Shown: positions 41,733 to 50,427 of the stretch, piece after piece
How the letters are laid out: every line of letters starts with the position of its first letter
Numbering within the stretch: position 1 is the first letter of the stretch
DNA from: Dehalococcoidia bacterium
GTDB lineage: Bacteria > Chloroflexota > Dehalococcoidia > Lucifugimonadales > VXLM01
DNA: 64,000 nt
NCBI GenBank assembly: GCA_009841605.1
Contig: VXLM01000023.1
Span: 1 to 64,000 of the forward strand
Direction of reading: 5' to 3'
The notes under the pieces: model-generated
What the model saw: only the letters and a program-made list of their open reading frames with translations
Told to the model about the DNA's origin: nothing
The model's database searches: none
Program-made: the position numbers and the translations under genes

Positions 41733-41784
41733 AGGGTGCTGCAGACCGTGGGACTACATAGGGAATTCTCCTCACAATCGCTCA
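41732..41784. repeat. 53-bp direct repeat, copy 1
   Basis: The block beginning GGGTGCTGCAGACCGTGGGA and ending CAATCGCTCA is nearly identical to 41973-42025. The two copies are parts of a larger duplicated unit. Confidence 0.8.
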
Positions 41785-41822
41785 TGCCGGTTGTCGCCTA
41801 CACCACCAATCACGAAAACGAC

Positions 41823-41848
41823 CGTAGGGGCGATTCACGAATCGCCCC
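41823..41848. repeat. GTAGGGGCGATTC palindrome
   Basis: GTAGGGGCGATTCACGAATC and GCCCC form a hairpin. It is a variant of the 31771-31800 repeat. Confidence 0.7.
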
Positions 41849-41937
41849 CTCGGAGCGAAATTCGTGCCTCGAAATCTCCCAGCCATTCATGGCAAGCCCG
41901 TAGAACCATGAACAGCACCCCCATCCGTCCGGCCTGT

Positions 41938-41963
41938 CGTAGGGGCAACCCTTGTGGTTGCCC
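41938..41963. repeat. GTAGGGGC palindrome, copy b
   Basis: Same core as copy a, followed by a CTCCTCGCC insertion before the second 53-bp repeat. Confidence 0.7.
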
Positions 41964-41972
41964 TCCTCGCCC

Positions 41973-42025
41973 CAGGGTGGTGCAGACCGTGGGACTACAT
42001 AGGGAATTCTCCTCACAATCGCTCA
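41973..42025. repeat. 53-bp direct repeat, copy 2
   Basis: This matches 41732-41784 with about one change near the start (GGGTGGTGCAG for GGGTGCTGCAG). It is the MITE-free version of the duplicated unit. Confidence 0.8.
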
Positions 42026-42075
42026 GGAGGACAGGGGACCTGCCAACTCGGCGAAGAGTGAAGAAGAGGGGAAGG

Positions 42076-42152
42076 TGGCGTCCCTGGCAGGATTCGAACC
42101 CGCGACCCGCTGCTTAGAAGGCAGCCGCTCTGTCCAACTGAGCTACAGGGAC
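42076..42152 (-). tRNA. tRNA-Arg (anticodon UCU)
   Basis: Reading the minus strand gives a 77-nt tRNA with encoded CCA. The acceptor GTCCCTG pairs with CAGGGAC, the D-arm has the AGTTGG loop, the anticodon stem GCTGC/GCAGC carries the loop CTTCTAA with anticodon TCT, and the T-loop is TTCGAAT. It decodes AGA/AGG arginine codons. The repeat island ends just beyond its 3' end, which fits tRNA 3' ends as frequent insertion points. Confidence 0.96.
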
Positions 42153-42197
42153 ATCTGCTGCTTGCAAGTGTAGCAATGCGAACGTATGGCAATCAAG

Positions 42198-42689
42198 TCA
42201 AAACGAGTCTCGTCCGGTACCCACCCAGTGGATCGACACCCTTCCGATCTGCAGAGCCTTGATCCGACGTACCGATACGCCGTCGGAGTCGGGTAGGGTA
42301 GTGAGGTGCTCCTGGACGAGTTCGCCCACACGTCTCCTGAAGGTCAGCGCGACCATGATGCCGAACATCATCGACGACATACCTTTCATCACGCTCTTGG
42401 ACCGGCCTCGAAGGACCGATGACACGACCAAGGCCATGAGAGCTGCGACCAGGATGTTCGTCCCGCAGTAAGGAGAGACGGCCAATCTGTGCTCTCCCGA
42501 CTGAAGCCGCCGAAGCGCCTCCGCTGCAGCCTCCCTGACCTCCTCGGTCGATGCTCGGCTATAGAGAAGGAATCCCCCCGGGGTGGCGTTCCCCGCTAGG
42601 GGAGGGCGGACGCCTCGTTCGAGTAGCACGGCAACGGTCGCGTGCTCCCTCCCATGCTGGGATCGGATTTCTCGCAGCAAGCCTAACAA
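42198..42689 (-). CDS. DUF6391-like membrane protein
   Basis: The 163-residue product has REHATVAVLLERGVRPPLAG, then GGFLLYS, EEAAAEALRRL-type helices and AVSPYCGTNILVAALMAL. These I associate with the DUF6391 family of small membrane proteins. Two hydrophobic stretches (about residues 75-95 and 100-120) follow a soluble N-terminal half. A TTG at 42689 is the likely start, with GGTGAGG just upstream and a stop codon before it. The His and Cys pattern in the N-terminal half may bind a metal, but this is only suggested. No conserved neighbour. Confidence 0.6.
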   Translation of the reverse strand: MLGLLREIRSQHGREHATVAVLLERGVRPPLAGNATPGGFLLYSRASTEEVREAAAEALRRLQSGEHRLAVSPYCGTNILVAALMALVVSSVLRGRSKSVMKGMSSMMFGIMVALTFRRRVGELVQEHLTTLPDSDGVSVRRIKALQIGRVSIHWVGTGRDSF

Positions 42690-42999
42690 TGGGTTACCTC
42701 ACCTATGCCTACCCTCCGAGCCTAACAGCCCCGCCACTCCCCAGTCAACGACTGCAGAACTAAATAAGAATCGGTAATTTCGCGTGTAAAACACAGAAAA
42801 TCAAAGACTTCGGGCATTCCGTAGTCAGATTCTCAAACTCCGGCACGGCAAAGGTCTAGGCGAGCAGTTGGGCAAGGGGTTGGTTTCTTTCTGAGCGTGA
42901 AACCCTCTGAAATTCTTGGAAAAGTGATAGAAAACGAATTGACACCGCAATTGCCAGAGGCTTAGCATGAGACTACAGTACCTTGTGGGAGGAGTGATG
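42690..42999. other. Intergenic region before small HTH gene
   Basis: About 300 bp with no gene. It is moderately AT-rich and contains the promoter described at 42939-42968. Confidence 0.5.
42939..42968 (+). promoter_or_regulatory. Promoter of the small HTH gene
   Basis: Perfect TTGACA (42939-42944) and TAGCAT (42963-42968) with an 18-bp spacer. Transcription should start near 42975. Confidence 0.65.
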
Positions 43000-43242
43000 A
43001 TGAGGAGAAAAACCAAGAAGATGATCGCGGTCGAGGAGAAGTTCCAGCAGCCTCTGGAGAAGATGTTGCCCCAGATGGTGACCGAGTACGGCCTAACTGC
43101 CACAGCCGACGAGTTGGGTGTGAGCAAGGCTACTCTTGGCTACTGGCTGCTCAAGCTCGGCATTAACGTGCATCGGGTCGCGCTGGCGCCAGGCGAGACC
43201 ATCGAGGTTAAGAGGGTGGGGTATCCTTCCAGCAATAACTAG
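43000..43242 (+). CDS. 80-residue helix-turn-helix protein
   Basis: The small basic protein MRRKTKKMIAVEEKFQQ... contains a helix-turn-helix, TATADELGVSKATLGYWLLKLG, then a short strand VHRVALAPGETIEVKR. The ATG at 43000 follows GGGAGGAG by 5 bp; an ATG 3 bp upstream leaves too short a gap. It may regulate a nearby gene or itself. A matching consensus promoter and a terminator flank it, so it is a single-gene unit. The family is unknown to me. Confidence 0.65.
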   Translation: MRRKTKKMIAVEEKFQQPLEKMLPQMVTEYGLTATADELGVSKATLGYWLLKLGINVHRVALAPGETIEVKRVGYPSSNN

Positions 43243-43270
43243 GCTTGAAGAAACTCTAAGAACCTTCCGC

Positions 43271-43302
43271 ACGGGCTGGAGCGTTGAACTGCTCCGGCCC
43301 GT
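43271..43302 (+). terminator. Hairpin terminator after the small HTH gene
   Basis: ACGGGC.GGAGC and GCTCCGGCCCGT form a hairpin of about 11 bp, followed by a weak T-run. It lies between convergent genes (HTH and smpB). Confidence 0.6.
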
Positions 43303-43314
43303 ATCGTTTAACCG

Positions 43315-43773
43315 CTAAACCCCACGACGAACGGCCATTCGGGCTTCCTTCTCCCGCTCGCGGTCAATGATCGCCCGGCGCTTATCATGCTGCTTCCGAC
43401 CCTTGGCCACACCCAACTCCACCTTAGCCTTCTGTCGCTTCAGATAGAGCTTTAGAGGCACCAGTGTCAGACCGCGCTCATCCACTTGCCGTGTCAGCCG
43501 CCTGATCTGGTCCTTGTGAAGCAGCAGCTTGCGCGGACGCTTGGGATCATGGTTGTTCTGGCCCCCGGACGCCGAGTACTGCGAGATGTGGGCGTTCATC
43601 AGCCATATCTCGCCGTTGTCGGGACGAGCGTATGCGTCGCTGAAGTTCGCGCGGCCCTCCCGGATCGCCTTGATCTCGGTTCCGACCAGCACCAGCCCCG
43701 CCTCGATGCTATCGAGAATGTCGTACTCGTACCGTGCCTTGCGATTGACGGCGATTGACTTGTTGCCGTCCAT
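43315..43773 (-). CDS. smpB: SmpB, tmRNA-binding protein
   Basis: SmpB delivers tmRNA to stalled ribosomes for trans-translation. The 152-residue product has the expected NRKARYEYDILDSIEAGLVL, GTEIKAIREGRANFSDAYA, INAHISQYSASG-like and KRPRKLLLHKDQI blocks, and the basic C-terminal tail of the family (KQHDKRRAIIDREREKEARMA). Its partner ssrA was not found in this window. The ctp protease gene lies 11 bp upstream on the same strand, so smpB is probably translated from the same message. Confidence 0.96.
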   Translation of the reverse strand: MDGNKSIAVNRKARYEYDILDSIEAGLVLVGTEIKAIREGRANFSDAYARPDNGEIWLMNAHISQYSASGGQNNHDPKRPRKLLLHKDQIRRLTRQVDERGLTLVPLKLYLKRQKAKVELGVAKGRKQHDKRRAIIDREREKEARMAVRRGV

Positions 43774-43784
43774 GGTGCCGGTCC

Positions 43785-45206
43785 TTATGAGCTGCTGCTT
43801 AGTTCGATCGACCCGCCGCCAGTCATCGACTCCAGCTCTTCAATGGCCCGGCGAAGCTGTTCGACGTCGGCCTTCTGGGCGTCACGACTAGTCACTTCGA
43901 TATCGGGTGCGACGCCCTCGCCTTGGATGAGTCTGCCGTCGGGCGTGTACCAGTGAGCTACGGTGATGTACAGGCCCGCCCCGTTGCTGAGACGTCGGAG
44001 CCAGTTCACGCTGCCCTTGCCGAACGTGGTGTCGCCGATCAATGTTGCGCGGTCGTGGTCTTGGAAGGCGCCCGCGAGGATCTCGGACGCGCTGGCGCTG
44101 CCGCCGTTGATGAGAACCACCATCGGTATGTCGGTGAGAAACTCCCGGCCTTCCGTGTTGATGGGATAGTCCGTGCGCCGCTTGTTTGCGTCGACTACGT
44201 ACATGGCTAAGCCGTCTTCGATGAAGAGACTTGCTACGTCGACTGCTGACGACAACAGCCCTCCCCCGTTGCTTCGGAGGTCCAGGATCAGCCCCTGAGC
44301 TCCGGCCTCCATCTCCCGCTCGATCACCGCGCGCAGCTTGTCAGCCGTCTGCGGATAGAAGTCCGTCACGCGGACGTGCATGAACTTTTCGCCGGGCTCG
44401 CTTCGGTGCTTCACGCTCGTCAACGGAATGACGCCGCGCTTGATTTCGAGCAACACGGGGTCGATCTGTCCCAGCTTCTTTACTAGGAGCCGTGCGATGC
44501 TGTCTTTCGGACCGCGAATCTTTGAGGCGGCCTCCAGCGTAGAAAGGCCTTCCAAGCTCTCGCCGTCAACCTCCAGGATGATGTCGCCGGGTTTGATTCC
44601 GGCGAGGTCGGCGGGGCCGCCTTCGATGGGGGATGTTATTACGAGATGCCCTCTCGCGTTCATCTGGACGTGCGCGCCGATGCCCTGAAACTCGCCCTCG
44701 AATACGTCGCCGAACTGCCCGTTAAGCACCTCCTTGCGCACGTATGAGGTCTGCGGATCGCCGAGGGTGCTGGTGATGCCTCTGATCGCGAACTCCGTTG
44801 CCAGCTCTGGATCGAGCTTTTCCCGGTCTACGTAGTCGCGGTTCAGGTGCTCCCACGCCTCCCAGATTACGTCCAGTTCGTTGGGCACGTGCTTCGGAGC
44901 TTCAATGTCGTCGTCGTGGACAACGACCTTCGGGAACAGAGGAGCGTCGGTCGAACTTTCCTGGGCTTCCAGAGCTTCCGATACCGTGTCCCGTACGAGC
45001 TCCTGGATCTCCTCGGCAGACGCATCCTCGTGCATCTTGGTGACGATCTCTTCGACTATCTTCTCGAGGTCCGGCGTCGGCTGGGCGGGTAGGGTGTCGG
45101 CCGAAGATTCGGTATCGTCTCCTCCAAACGTACCGCAGCCGAGCCCGATCATCAGGAAGACTGCGAATATGACAATAGCGAACGTCTTTGCTGCCTGATG
45201 GTTCAT
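43785..45206 (-). CDS. ctpA: C-terminal processing protease (S41), lipoprotein
   Basis: This 473-residue tail-specific protease has a signal ending in a lipobox at Cys24 (GLGC), so it is anchored outside the cytoplasmic membrane. A helical linker follows, then a PDZ domain (GHLVITSPIEGGPADLAGIKPGDIILEVDG). The S41 catalytic region has LDLRSNGGGLLSSAVD, the nucleophile Ser in NGGSASASEILAGAFQDH and the general base Lys in GDTTFGKGSV. These enzymes cleave C-terminal tails of exported proteins. It is upstream of smpB on the same strand. Confidence 0.93.
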   Translation of the reverse strand: MNHQAAKTFAIVIFAVFLMIGLGCGTFGGDDTESSADTLPAQPTPDLEKIVEEIVTKMHEDASAEEIQELVRDTVSEALEAQESSTDAPLFPKVVVHDDDIEAPKHVPNELDVIWEAWEHLNRDYVDREKLDPELATEFAIRGITSTLGDPQTSYVRKEVLNGQFGDVFEGEFQGIGAHVQMNARGHLVITSPIEGGPADLAGIKPGDIILEVDGESLEGLSTLEAASKIRGPKDSIARLLVKKLGQIDPVLLEIKRGVIPLTSVKHRSEPGEKFMHVRVTDFYPQTADKLRAVIEREMEAGAQGLILDLRSNGGGLLSSAVDVASLFIEDGLAMYVVDANKRRTDYPINTEGREFLTDIPMVVLINGGSASASEILAGAFQDHDRATLIGDTTFGKGSVNWLRRLSNGAGLYITVAHWYTPDGRLIQGEGVAPDIEVTSRDAQKADVEQLRRAIEELESMTGGGSIELSSSS

Positions 45207-45567
45207 TTCAGGATGAGTCCTTTCCAGGGACCTCGAAGGCCCGTGCTGTCATGGTATCACGTACAACCTTGGGTCTTCTCAGCCCATGCCGACGCACCAA
45301 GACGCTACTGGGCTGGAGAGACCGTTATGGAATTCAACGATGTGCCAACCAATGGGTTACCTTGCGCACCTGGCTCTCGAAGTCATGGTTCACAAAGATG
45401 CTCCCCGGAATATCGTCCGCCGTATTGACCGAATCGGTGCTCCATGATACCGTTTTCTGAAAACGTGATATTGCCTTTTCTTTCAACGTTCAATAGAAAT
45501 AAACTGCTTTTCAAGTAAATTGAAAACATCCTGAAATATCTTTTCTATATTTTCTCAACGGTGAGCT
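45207..45567. other. AT-rich intergenic region
   Basis: The right half (about 45455-45560) is strikingly AT-rich compared with the rest of the window. It contains possible but imperfect promoter elements (TTGAAA at 45520-45525 and TATATT at 45546-45551, spaced 20 bp). No small gene was convincing. Confidence 0.5.
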
Positions 45568-46668
45568 ATGGTTGATGCAACTTCGCAGACTGTAAAGAGG
45601 CGCACGCGCATCTCACGGCCTTACCCGCAGCATAAACTCAGGGAGGTCTTGGGGATCACACGCTCGATACACGAAAAGAACGCCGGCCTGCCTTTCGACA
45701 GGGTGCGACTTGCCAAGTCCATGGGCACCACCCCGGCCAGCAGCGCATTCATGATGAAGCTCAATTCATCGGCAAAGTACGGCCTGACCGCGGGTGGCTA
45801 TAGCGACGCGCGCATTTCTCTGACTGAGTTGGGTGAAAAGGCCGCTAAGGCCGATCCCGCAGCGCTCATTGAAGCAGCAATGCACCCCGAGACGTTCAGG
45901 GCGTTCTATGATCTTCTCGATGGCAAACGTATTCCAGGTTCGGAGGAGGCGTCGGCGATCATTATTGACGACATAGGCATTCCGGAGAGTCTTGCCTCCG
46001 AATTCCTGGAGATTGTGGTCCGCAACGGAGAATTGATCGGCATAGTAACGGAGGCGGGCAATTCACACTATGTAAGCCTGGCGGACTTGAACCTACAGAC
46101 CTCACCGGCTTCCCAAACGCCCCCGACCGAGGAACCGAAGGCGCCGCCCCAAACGGAACGCCCGGCCCGTGAAAACAAAGCGCCGGCAGAGCCGTCCCGG
46201 CCGGCAGTTCATCGGAATGAAAAGGGACGCCTCCTCGTAGCCCATTCCGGCGCGGGAGCTATCGCCGACCGAATTGTTCGGACCCTGGACGGATTCAGCA
46301 TCCCGCACAGCGTCGTTGAGATCGATCCGATTGACTCATCCCCTCTCAGTGCCGAATGGGCGAACGGCATGGACGGATGCTCCGGGGCGATTATCGTGAT
46401 GGCCGGGCCGAGTCAGGTGGTGTCGACCCCAGGGGTCGCCTCATCGCGGACATCGAAGATGCTGTTGCAGCTCGGAGCCGCAGTGGACCGCTTTAGGGAT
46501 CAGGTCGTGATGGTGGTTGGTCAGGAGAGCGACCACTTCTTGCAGACCATCCGAATTCAAAGGGTCTACGCCGACGGCGACGATGCGGGCAAGTTCGAGG
46601 TCGATCTGTTACGCGGCCTCATGAACTCGGAAATGATGCTCGTTTCGGTTCCGAGCCGGAATTTATAG
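45568..46668 (+). CDS. Winged-helix-like/TIR-like nucleotide-binding protein
   Basis: The 366-residue product has two parts joined by a Pro-rich linker (residues about 178-215). The N-terminal part (about 20-160: LREVLGITRSIHEKN, RLAKSMGTTPASSAFMMKLNS, ISLTELGEKAA) is helical, and its segments resemble a winged helix plus a helical extension. The C-terminal part (about 221-350) reads like the predicted nucleotide-binding CAP12/TIR-like fold: GRLLVAHSGAGAIADRIVRTL, then DGCSGAIIVMAG, then KMLLQLGAAVDRFRDQVVMVVGQE. Where active TIR-like proteins have a glutamate before LG (FELGYF), this one has Gln301, so enzymatic NAD cleavage is doubtful. The AT-rich leader suggests a foreign origin. It may be a defence or sensory protein; unproven. 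Confidence 0.55.
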   Translation: MVDATSQTVKRRTRISRPYPQHKLREVLGITRSIHEKNAGLPFDRVRLAKSMGTTPASSAFMMKLNSSAKYGLTAGGYSDARISLTELGEKAAKADPAALIEAAMHPETFRAFYDLLDGKRIPGSEEASAIIIDDIGIPESLASEFLEIVVRNGELIGIVTEAGNSHYVSLADLNLQTSPASQTPPTEEPKAPPQTERPARENKAPAEPSRPAVHRNEKGRLLVAHSGAGAIADRIVRTLDGFSIPHSVVEIDPIDSSPLSAEWANGMDGCSGAIIVMAGPSQVVSTPGVASSRTSKMLLQLGAAVDRFRDQVVMVVGQESDHFLQTIRIQRVYADGDDAGKFEVDLLRGLMNSEMMLVSVPSRNL

Positions 46669-46931
46669 GTCGCCTATGTTATGTCAAATTACGTCACAAC
46701 CGCAGCGGAACTGTATTTCAACTTTACATAACATTTATAGTGCGAACTATTAGCGTCCTGTCAACATGCCCGCTTCTCTCCCCCACTGCGACTTAATAGG
46801 CCTCTCTCGATTGTCTGTACGACGCGTCCGGCTGATTACCGACGGCCAAACTCTTGAATAGGCCTGCGGATTTGGAGGAATTTACTGCCCTACAGGGGGA
46901 TGGATGCGGCCTCTGCCGAAAAGTGGCCTCT
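46669..46931. other. Convergent intergenic region
   Basis: The 263 bp between the TIR-like gene and hflX holds no gene. The left part is AT-rich; ATAGGCCT occurs twice. No clear terminator. Confidence 0.4.
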
Positions 46932-48095
46932 TTATGCGGTCACTACGACGGACTCGACGGGCTCCTCGACACCGAGGAGCCGTTCGACTTCGCCTAAGAG
47001 GTCTTTGAGACCCAAATGTTCCGTAGCGGAAATGAAGACGACGCCAGGGGGCGGTTCGTCGGCCTTGAGAATCTCAGGAAGCAGGTCTCCGTTTCGTGAA
47101 TCACCGGCTCCCGGCAGCAGGTCGGTCTTATTAAGGGCGAGAACGGTCGGCTTTTCAGTAATTTTGAGGTCATCAAGTATGCTCTCGACCTCATCGATGT
47201 GGTTTGCTAGGTTGGGGCTCGATACGTCAGCAACGTGCACGATAATTCGAGCTTCCCGTATCTCCTCCAGGGTCGCTCGGAAGGCCGCCACAATCGCCGG
47301 AGGCAGCTTCTGGATGAATCCGACCGTGTCGGTGAATAGCACTTCCTTGCCTGAATCGAGCCGTACTTTCCTGGTTACGGGATCGAGGGTGCTGAACAGC
47401 TTGTCCTCGGCTGTCACGCCTGCGGCTGTGAGGCTATTTAGGAGCGTGCTTTTGCCCGCATTGGTATATCCCACCAGGCTGACTACGGGGATGCCCTCGT
47501 TCCGTCTCCTCGCGCGATAGAGGTCTCGCTGGCGGCTCACCTGACCCAGCGCCTTCTTGATGCGCTGGATACGGTTCCGTACCAAGCGTCGGTCGGTCTC
47601 TATCTGCGATTCGCCGGGCCCTCTGGTTCCAATGCCGCCGCCGAGTCGCTCCAAGTGTGACCACTGGCCTGCCAAACGGGGCATCAGATACTCGTGCTGT
47701 GCCAGTTCAACTTGAAGACGGCCCTCACGAGTCTGGGCTCGCGCCGCGAACACATCGAGGATGAGTGCCGTGCGGTCGATGACCTTGACCTTCTCTTCGA
47801 GCGCGCGCTCCAGGTTACGCTGCTGCGTTGGAGTCAGCTCGTCGTCGCATATAACCGTATCGATGCGCTTGGCTAGGACAGTCTCTTTAAGCTGCTCCAG
47901 CTTGCCCCTGCCGAGGTAGTAATGAGTGGGCTTCTTGAGTTGCTGAGTGAGTGATCCCACCACCTTCGCCCCGGCGGTCCGGGCCAGCTCACCCAACTCC
48001 GACAGCGATGCGCGCATAGGAAGCGCTTGGTGTCTCCGGAACACCTGCGCGCTCACTAGCAAGGCTCGCTCGGCTTTTCGAGCTGTCGATATCAT
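46932..48095 (-). CDS. hflX: HflX, ribosome-associated GTPase
   Basis: HflX is a ribosome-splitting GTPase that rescues stalled or heat-damaged ribosomes. The 387-residue product has the N-terminal HflX domain (LSELGELARTAGAKVVGSLTQ, RGKLEQL) and the region HEYLMPRLAGQWSHLERLGGGIGTRGPGE. The G domain follows: P-loop GYTNAGKSTLLN, FSTLDPVTRK, DTVGFIQKLP and NKTD. The length is near the usual. It is alone in its transcript, upstream of nothing on the same strand, and diverges from none. Confidence 0.95.
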   Translation of the reverse strand: MISTARKAERALLVSAQVFRRHQALPMRASLSELGELARTAGAKVVGSLTQQLKKPTHYYLGRGKLEQLKETVLAKRIDTVICDDELTPTQQRNLERALEEKVKVIDRTALILDVFAARAQTREGRLQVELAQHEYLMPRLAGQWSHLERLGGGIGTRGPGESQIETDRRLVRNRIQRIKKALGQVSRQRDLYRARRRNEGIPVVSLVGYTNAGKSTLLNSLTAAGVTAEDKLFSTLDPVTRKVRLDSGKEVLFTDTVGFIQKLPPAIVAAFRATLEEIREARIIVHVADVSSPNLANHIDEVESILDDLKITEKPTVLALNKTDLLPGAGDSRNGDLLPEILKADEPPPGVVFISATEHLGLKDLLGEVERLLGVEEPVESVVVTA

Positions 48096-48208
48096 TCGCG
48101 GGGCGATGGGACACCCCCTCTTATATAAGGAGAATGCATTATACTCAGTAATTTTACCCTAAAATGGAATGATTATCCAACGCCGTTGGAGTATAGTCCC
48201 CGTCTCAC

Positions 48209-49369
48209 CTACGGGCGCCAGTCGGACACGCGGTCGAGAGCCTTATCTATCAATTCGTCCTGAAGAGTGATTGAGAGGCGTACATACCCTTCGCCCGCGG
48301 CCCCATAGTTGCCGCCCGGAATCATCAGGACGTCGGTATCCTCCAAGAGCTTTTCGGCAAATTCGGCTGAGGTATAGCCTCCTGGAACGCCTGCCCAAAT
48401 GTACAGGCCTGCCTTTGGCGATTCCACTTTCATCCCCATGTCCTTGAGAACGGGTACGATGCGGTCGCGACGGGCTTGGTAGACGGCATTTCGTTCGTCC
48501 ACGGACTCCAATGGACGCTTCATGGCCTCGATCGCCATGTGCTGGACGGCCTGAGGGACCCCCGAATCCAGGTTCGATTTGATAGTCAGCAGCGCATCGA
48601 TCATATCCGCGTTCCCGACGGCCATCCCGATACGCCAGCCGGTCATATTGTAGGACTTGGAAAGCGAGTGGAACTCGATTCCCACGTCCATCGCCCCCTC
48701 AGCCTGTAGAAAACTGGGCGGCCGATAGCCGTCGTAGGCCACTTCGGTGTAGCAGGCATCATGCATGACGGCTATATCGTGGTTCTCTGCAAATTGGATT
48801 GCCTTGCGGTAGTATTCGAGGTCCGCGACTGCGCCCGTTGGGTTGTTCGGGTAGTTCAGCCACAGTAGCTTGGCCTTGCTCGCCACATCGCCGGGTATCG
48901 AGTCGAGATCAGGCAGCCAATCGTTCTCCTCGTTGAGTGGAAGCATGTAGCTCTCGCCGCCCGCGAACAAGGTGCCCATGGCGTAAACGGGATAACCGGG
49001 ATCCGGTACAAGAGCTATGTCTCCGGCGTCAAGGAAGCAAAAGGCAACGTGACCGATCCCTTCCTTTGCCCCGATGAGCGAAACCACTTCCTTTTCGGAG
49101 TCAAGCTTGACGCCAAACCGTCGCTGATACCAGTCGGCCACGCCTTCTCGAAACTCCGGCAGGCCCTCAGACTCAGGGTATCGGTGGTTTGGAGCGTCGT
49201 GGGAGGCCTCGCCAAGCGCGTCGATGACGTAGTCCGGCGTCGGAATGTCCGGGTCGCCTATTCCGAAGCTGATGACCTCTATGCCCTGGGCCTTCTTTTC
49301 TGCGATCTTCCTACTGATCTGCACGAAAAGGTAGGGTGGGACTCTGTTCATGCGCTCCGAAAACCTCAT
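48209..49369 (-). CDS. dapL: LL-diaminopimelate aminotransferase (DapL)
   Basis: DapL converts tetrahydrodipicolinate straight to LL-diaminopimelate with glutamate as donor, bypassing the succinyl or acetyl branches of lysine synthesis. The 386-residue product has FGIGDPDIPTPDYVIDAL, AKEGIGHVAF, NYPNNPTGAV and the PLP lysine near residue 238 in FHSLSKSYNMTGWRIG. It ends with GGNYGAAGEGYVRLS. Its operon neighbour dapF does the next reaction, which supports the call. Relatives of this fold act on other amino acids, but context makes DapL best. The ATG at 49369 begins MRFSERMNRVPPYLF. Confidence 0.9.
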   Translation of the reverse strand: MRFSERMNRVPPYLFVQISRKIAEKKAQGIEVISFGIGDPDIPTPDYVIDALGEASHDAPNHRYPESEGLPEFREGVADWYQRRFGVKLDSEKEVVSLIGAKEGIGHVAFCFLDAGDIALVPDPGYPVYAMGTLFAGGESYMLPLNEENDWLPDLDSIPGDVASKAKLLWLNYPNNPTGAVADLEYYRKAIQFAENHDIAVMHDACYTEVAYDGYRPPSFLQAEGAMDVGIEFHSLSKSYNMTGWRIGMAVGNADMIDALLTIKSNLDSGVPQAVQHMAIEAMKRPLESVDERNAVYQARRDRIVPVLKDMGMKVESPKAGLYIWAGVPGGYTSAEFAEKLLEDTDVLMIPGGNYGAAGEGYVRLSITLQDELIDKALDRVSDWRP

Positions 49370-49527
49370 TTCGCCTCCATTCCGACAATGCTGTGTTATT
49401 AGAATTGTTACAAAACTGGGGTAACTAGTATTTTTGCGTGTAAATTAGATATTTAGACTTTGTAATGTTTACTGAATTGGCCGGTTTCTAGTGTTTACGT
49501 TAGGACTGGCATTGGAACTATTTGAGA

Positions 49528-50382
49528 TTAAACTTGTCCTGTGAACACCTCGGCCACCGGTCCTTCGAGGATTACGGTGCCCTCTCCAGGCCATCTGACA
49601 ACGAGATCCCCGCCGGGAAACGACATCCGCACGTCGTTGCCCTTCGTCCGTCGCTTCAACCGCGATATCACGCCCACCGCGCACGCGCCGGTGGCGCAAG
49701 CCATGGTCTCGCCGGAGCCGCGTTCCCAAACGCGCACCTTTACGTGGCCCTCGTCGATGACATTCACGATCTCGAAGTTCACTCGGTTGGGAAAGAGCGG
49801 ATGATGTTCTACCAGCGGACCGAGCAGGAACAGAGGAATATCGTCCACCGGTTCGTCGATGAAGGCTACGGCATGAGGATTTCCCATAGAAACGGCGTTG
49901 ATCTCGAACGTGACACCGTCCACCGTCAAGGGATAGTCCATTACCATGGCCCGGTCATCGAGCGCGACCGGAATATCCTCCACCGCCAACCGTGGCTCTC
50001 CCATGCTCACCCTCGCCCATACCACCTTGTCGCCCTCCCAAGTAGGCGTAACCTCAAGGTCACCGGCGAGAGTTTCGACCAGTACGGGGGAAGTCTCTCG
50101 AGGAACGATGTCTCTAGTAAGCGCAAAGCCGACGAGGCAGCGTATGCCGTTTCCACACATCTCCGCTTCGGAGCCATCCGCGTTGAACATTCTCATCCGA
50201 AGGTCGGCGTGTTCCGAATCGAGCGCGAGTATGAGTCCATCGCCCCCTATACCCGTATGACGGTCGCTCACCCTTGCCGATATGGCCGGCCAGTCCTCTT
50301 CTTTTCCGCGCGCATCGACATAGATATAATCGTTGCCTGCGCCGTGCATCTTCGTGAACTCCAAGCTCGGCCTCCGCATCAT
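49528..50382 (-). CDS. dapF: Diaminopimelate epimerase (DapF)
   Basis: DapF epimerises LL- to meso-diaminopimelate. The 284-residue product has MHGAGNDYIYVDARG at the start and two catalytic cysteines in EMCGNGIRC and GSGETMACATGACA, the expected pair. A second Met one codon in is also a possible start. It is downstream of miaA by 45 bp and upstream of dapL, with an AT-rich gap of 158 bp between the two that may contain a second promoter for dapL. Confidence 0.96.
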   Translation of the reverse strand: MMRRPSLEFTKMHGAGNDYIYVDARGKEEDWPAISARVSDRHTGIGGDGLILALDSEHADLRMRMFNADGSEAEMCGNGIRCLVGFALTRDIVPRETSPVLVETLAGDLEVTPTWEGDKVVWARVSMGEPRLAVEDIPVALDDRAMVMDYPLTVDGVTFEINAVSMGNPHAVAFIDEPVDDIPLFLLGPLVEHHPLFPNRVNFEIVNVIDEGHVKVRVWERGSGETMACATGACAVGVISRLKRRTKGNDVRMSFPGGDLVVRWPGEGTVILEGPVAEVFTGQV

Positions 50383-50427
50383 CCAGAGTCGGTACAGTAT
50401 ATCACTCCGTGTCTACGAAGACCCCAT

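Larger units (their letters stand above)
41527..42075. other. Repeat island beside tRNA-Arg
   Basis: This gap has no gene. It contains a MITE (41579-41701), three GTAGGGGC palindromes, a duplicated 53-bp block, and a REP-like core inside the MITE. It ends at tRNA-Arg. Confidence 0.8.

Noticed and set aside
41558-42025. CRISPR array
   Set aside because: There are repeated blocks, but the copies are few, of unequal length and not interspersed with uniform spacers; the MITE and palindrome explanation fits better.
45198-45428. 76-codon frame between ctpA and the TIR-like gene
   Set aside because: It has no ribosome binding site and no recognisable domain, and its composition is unlike a folded protein.
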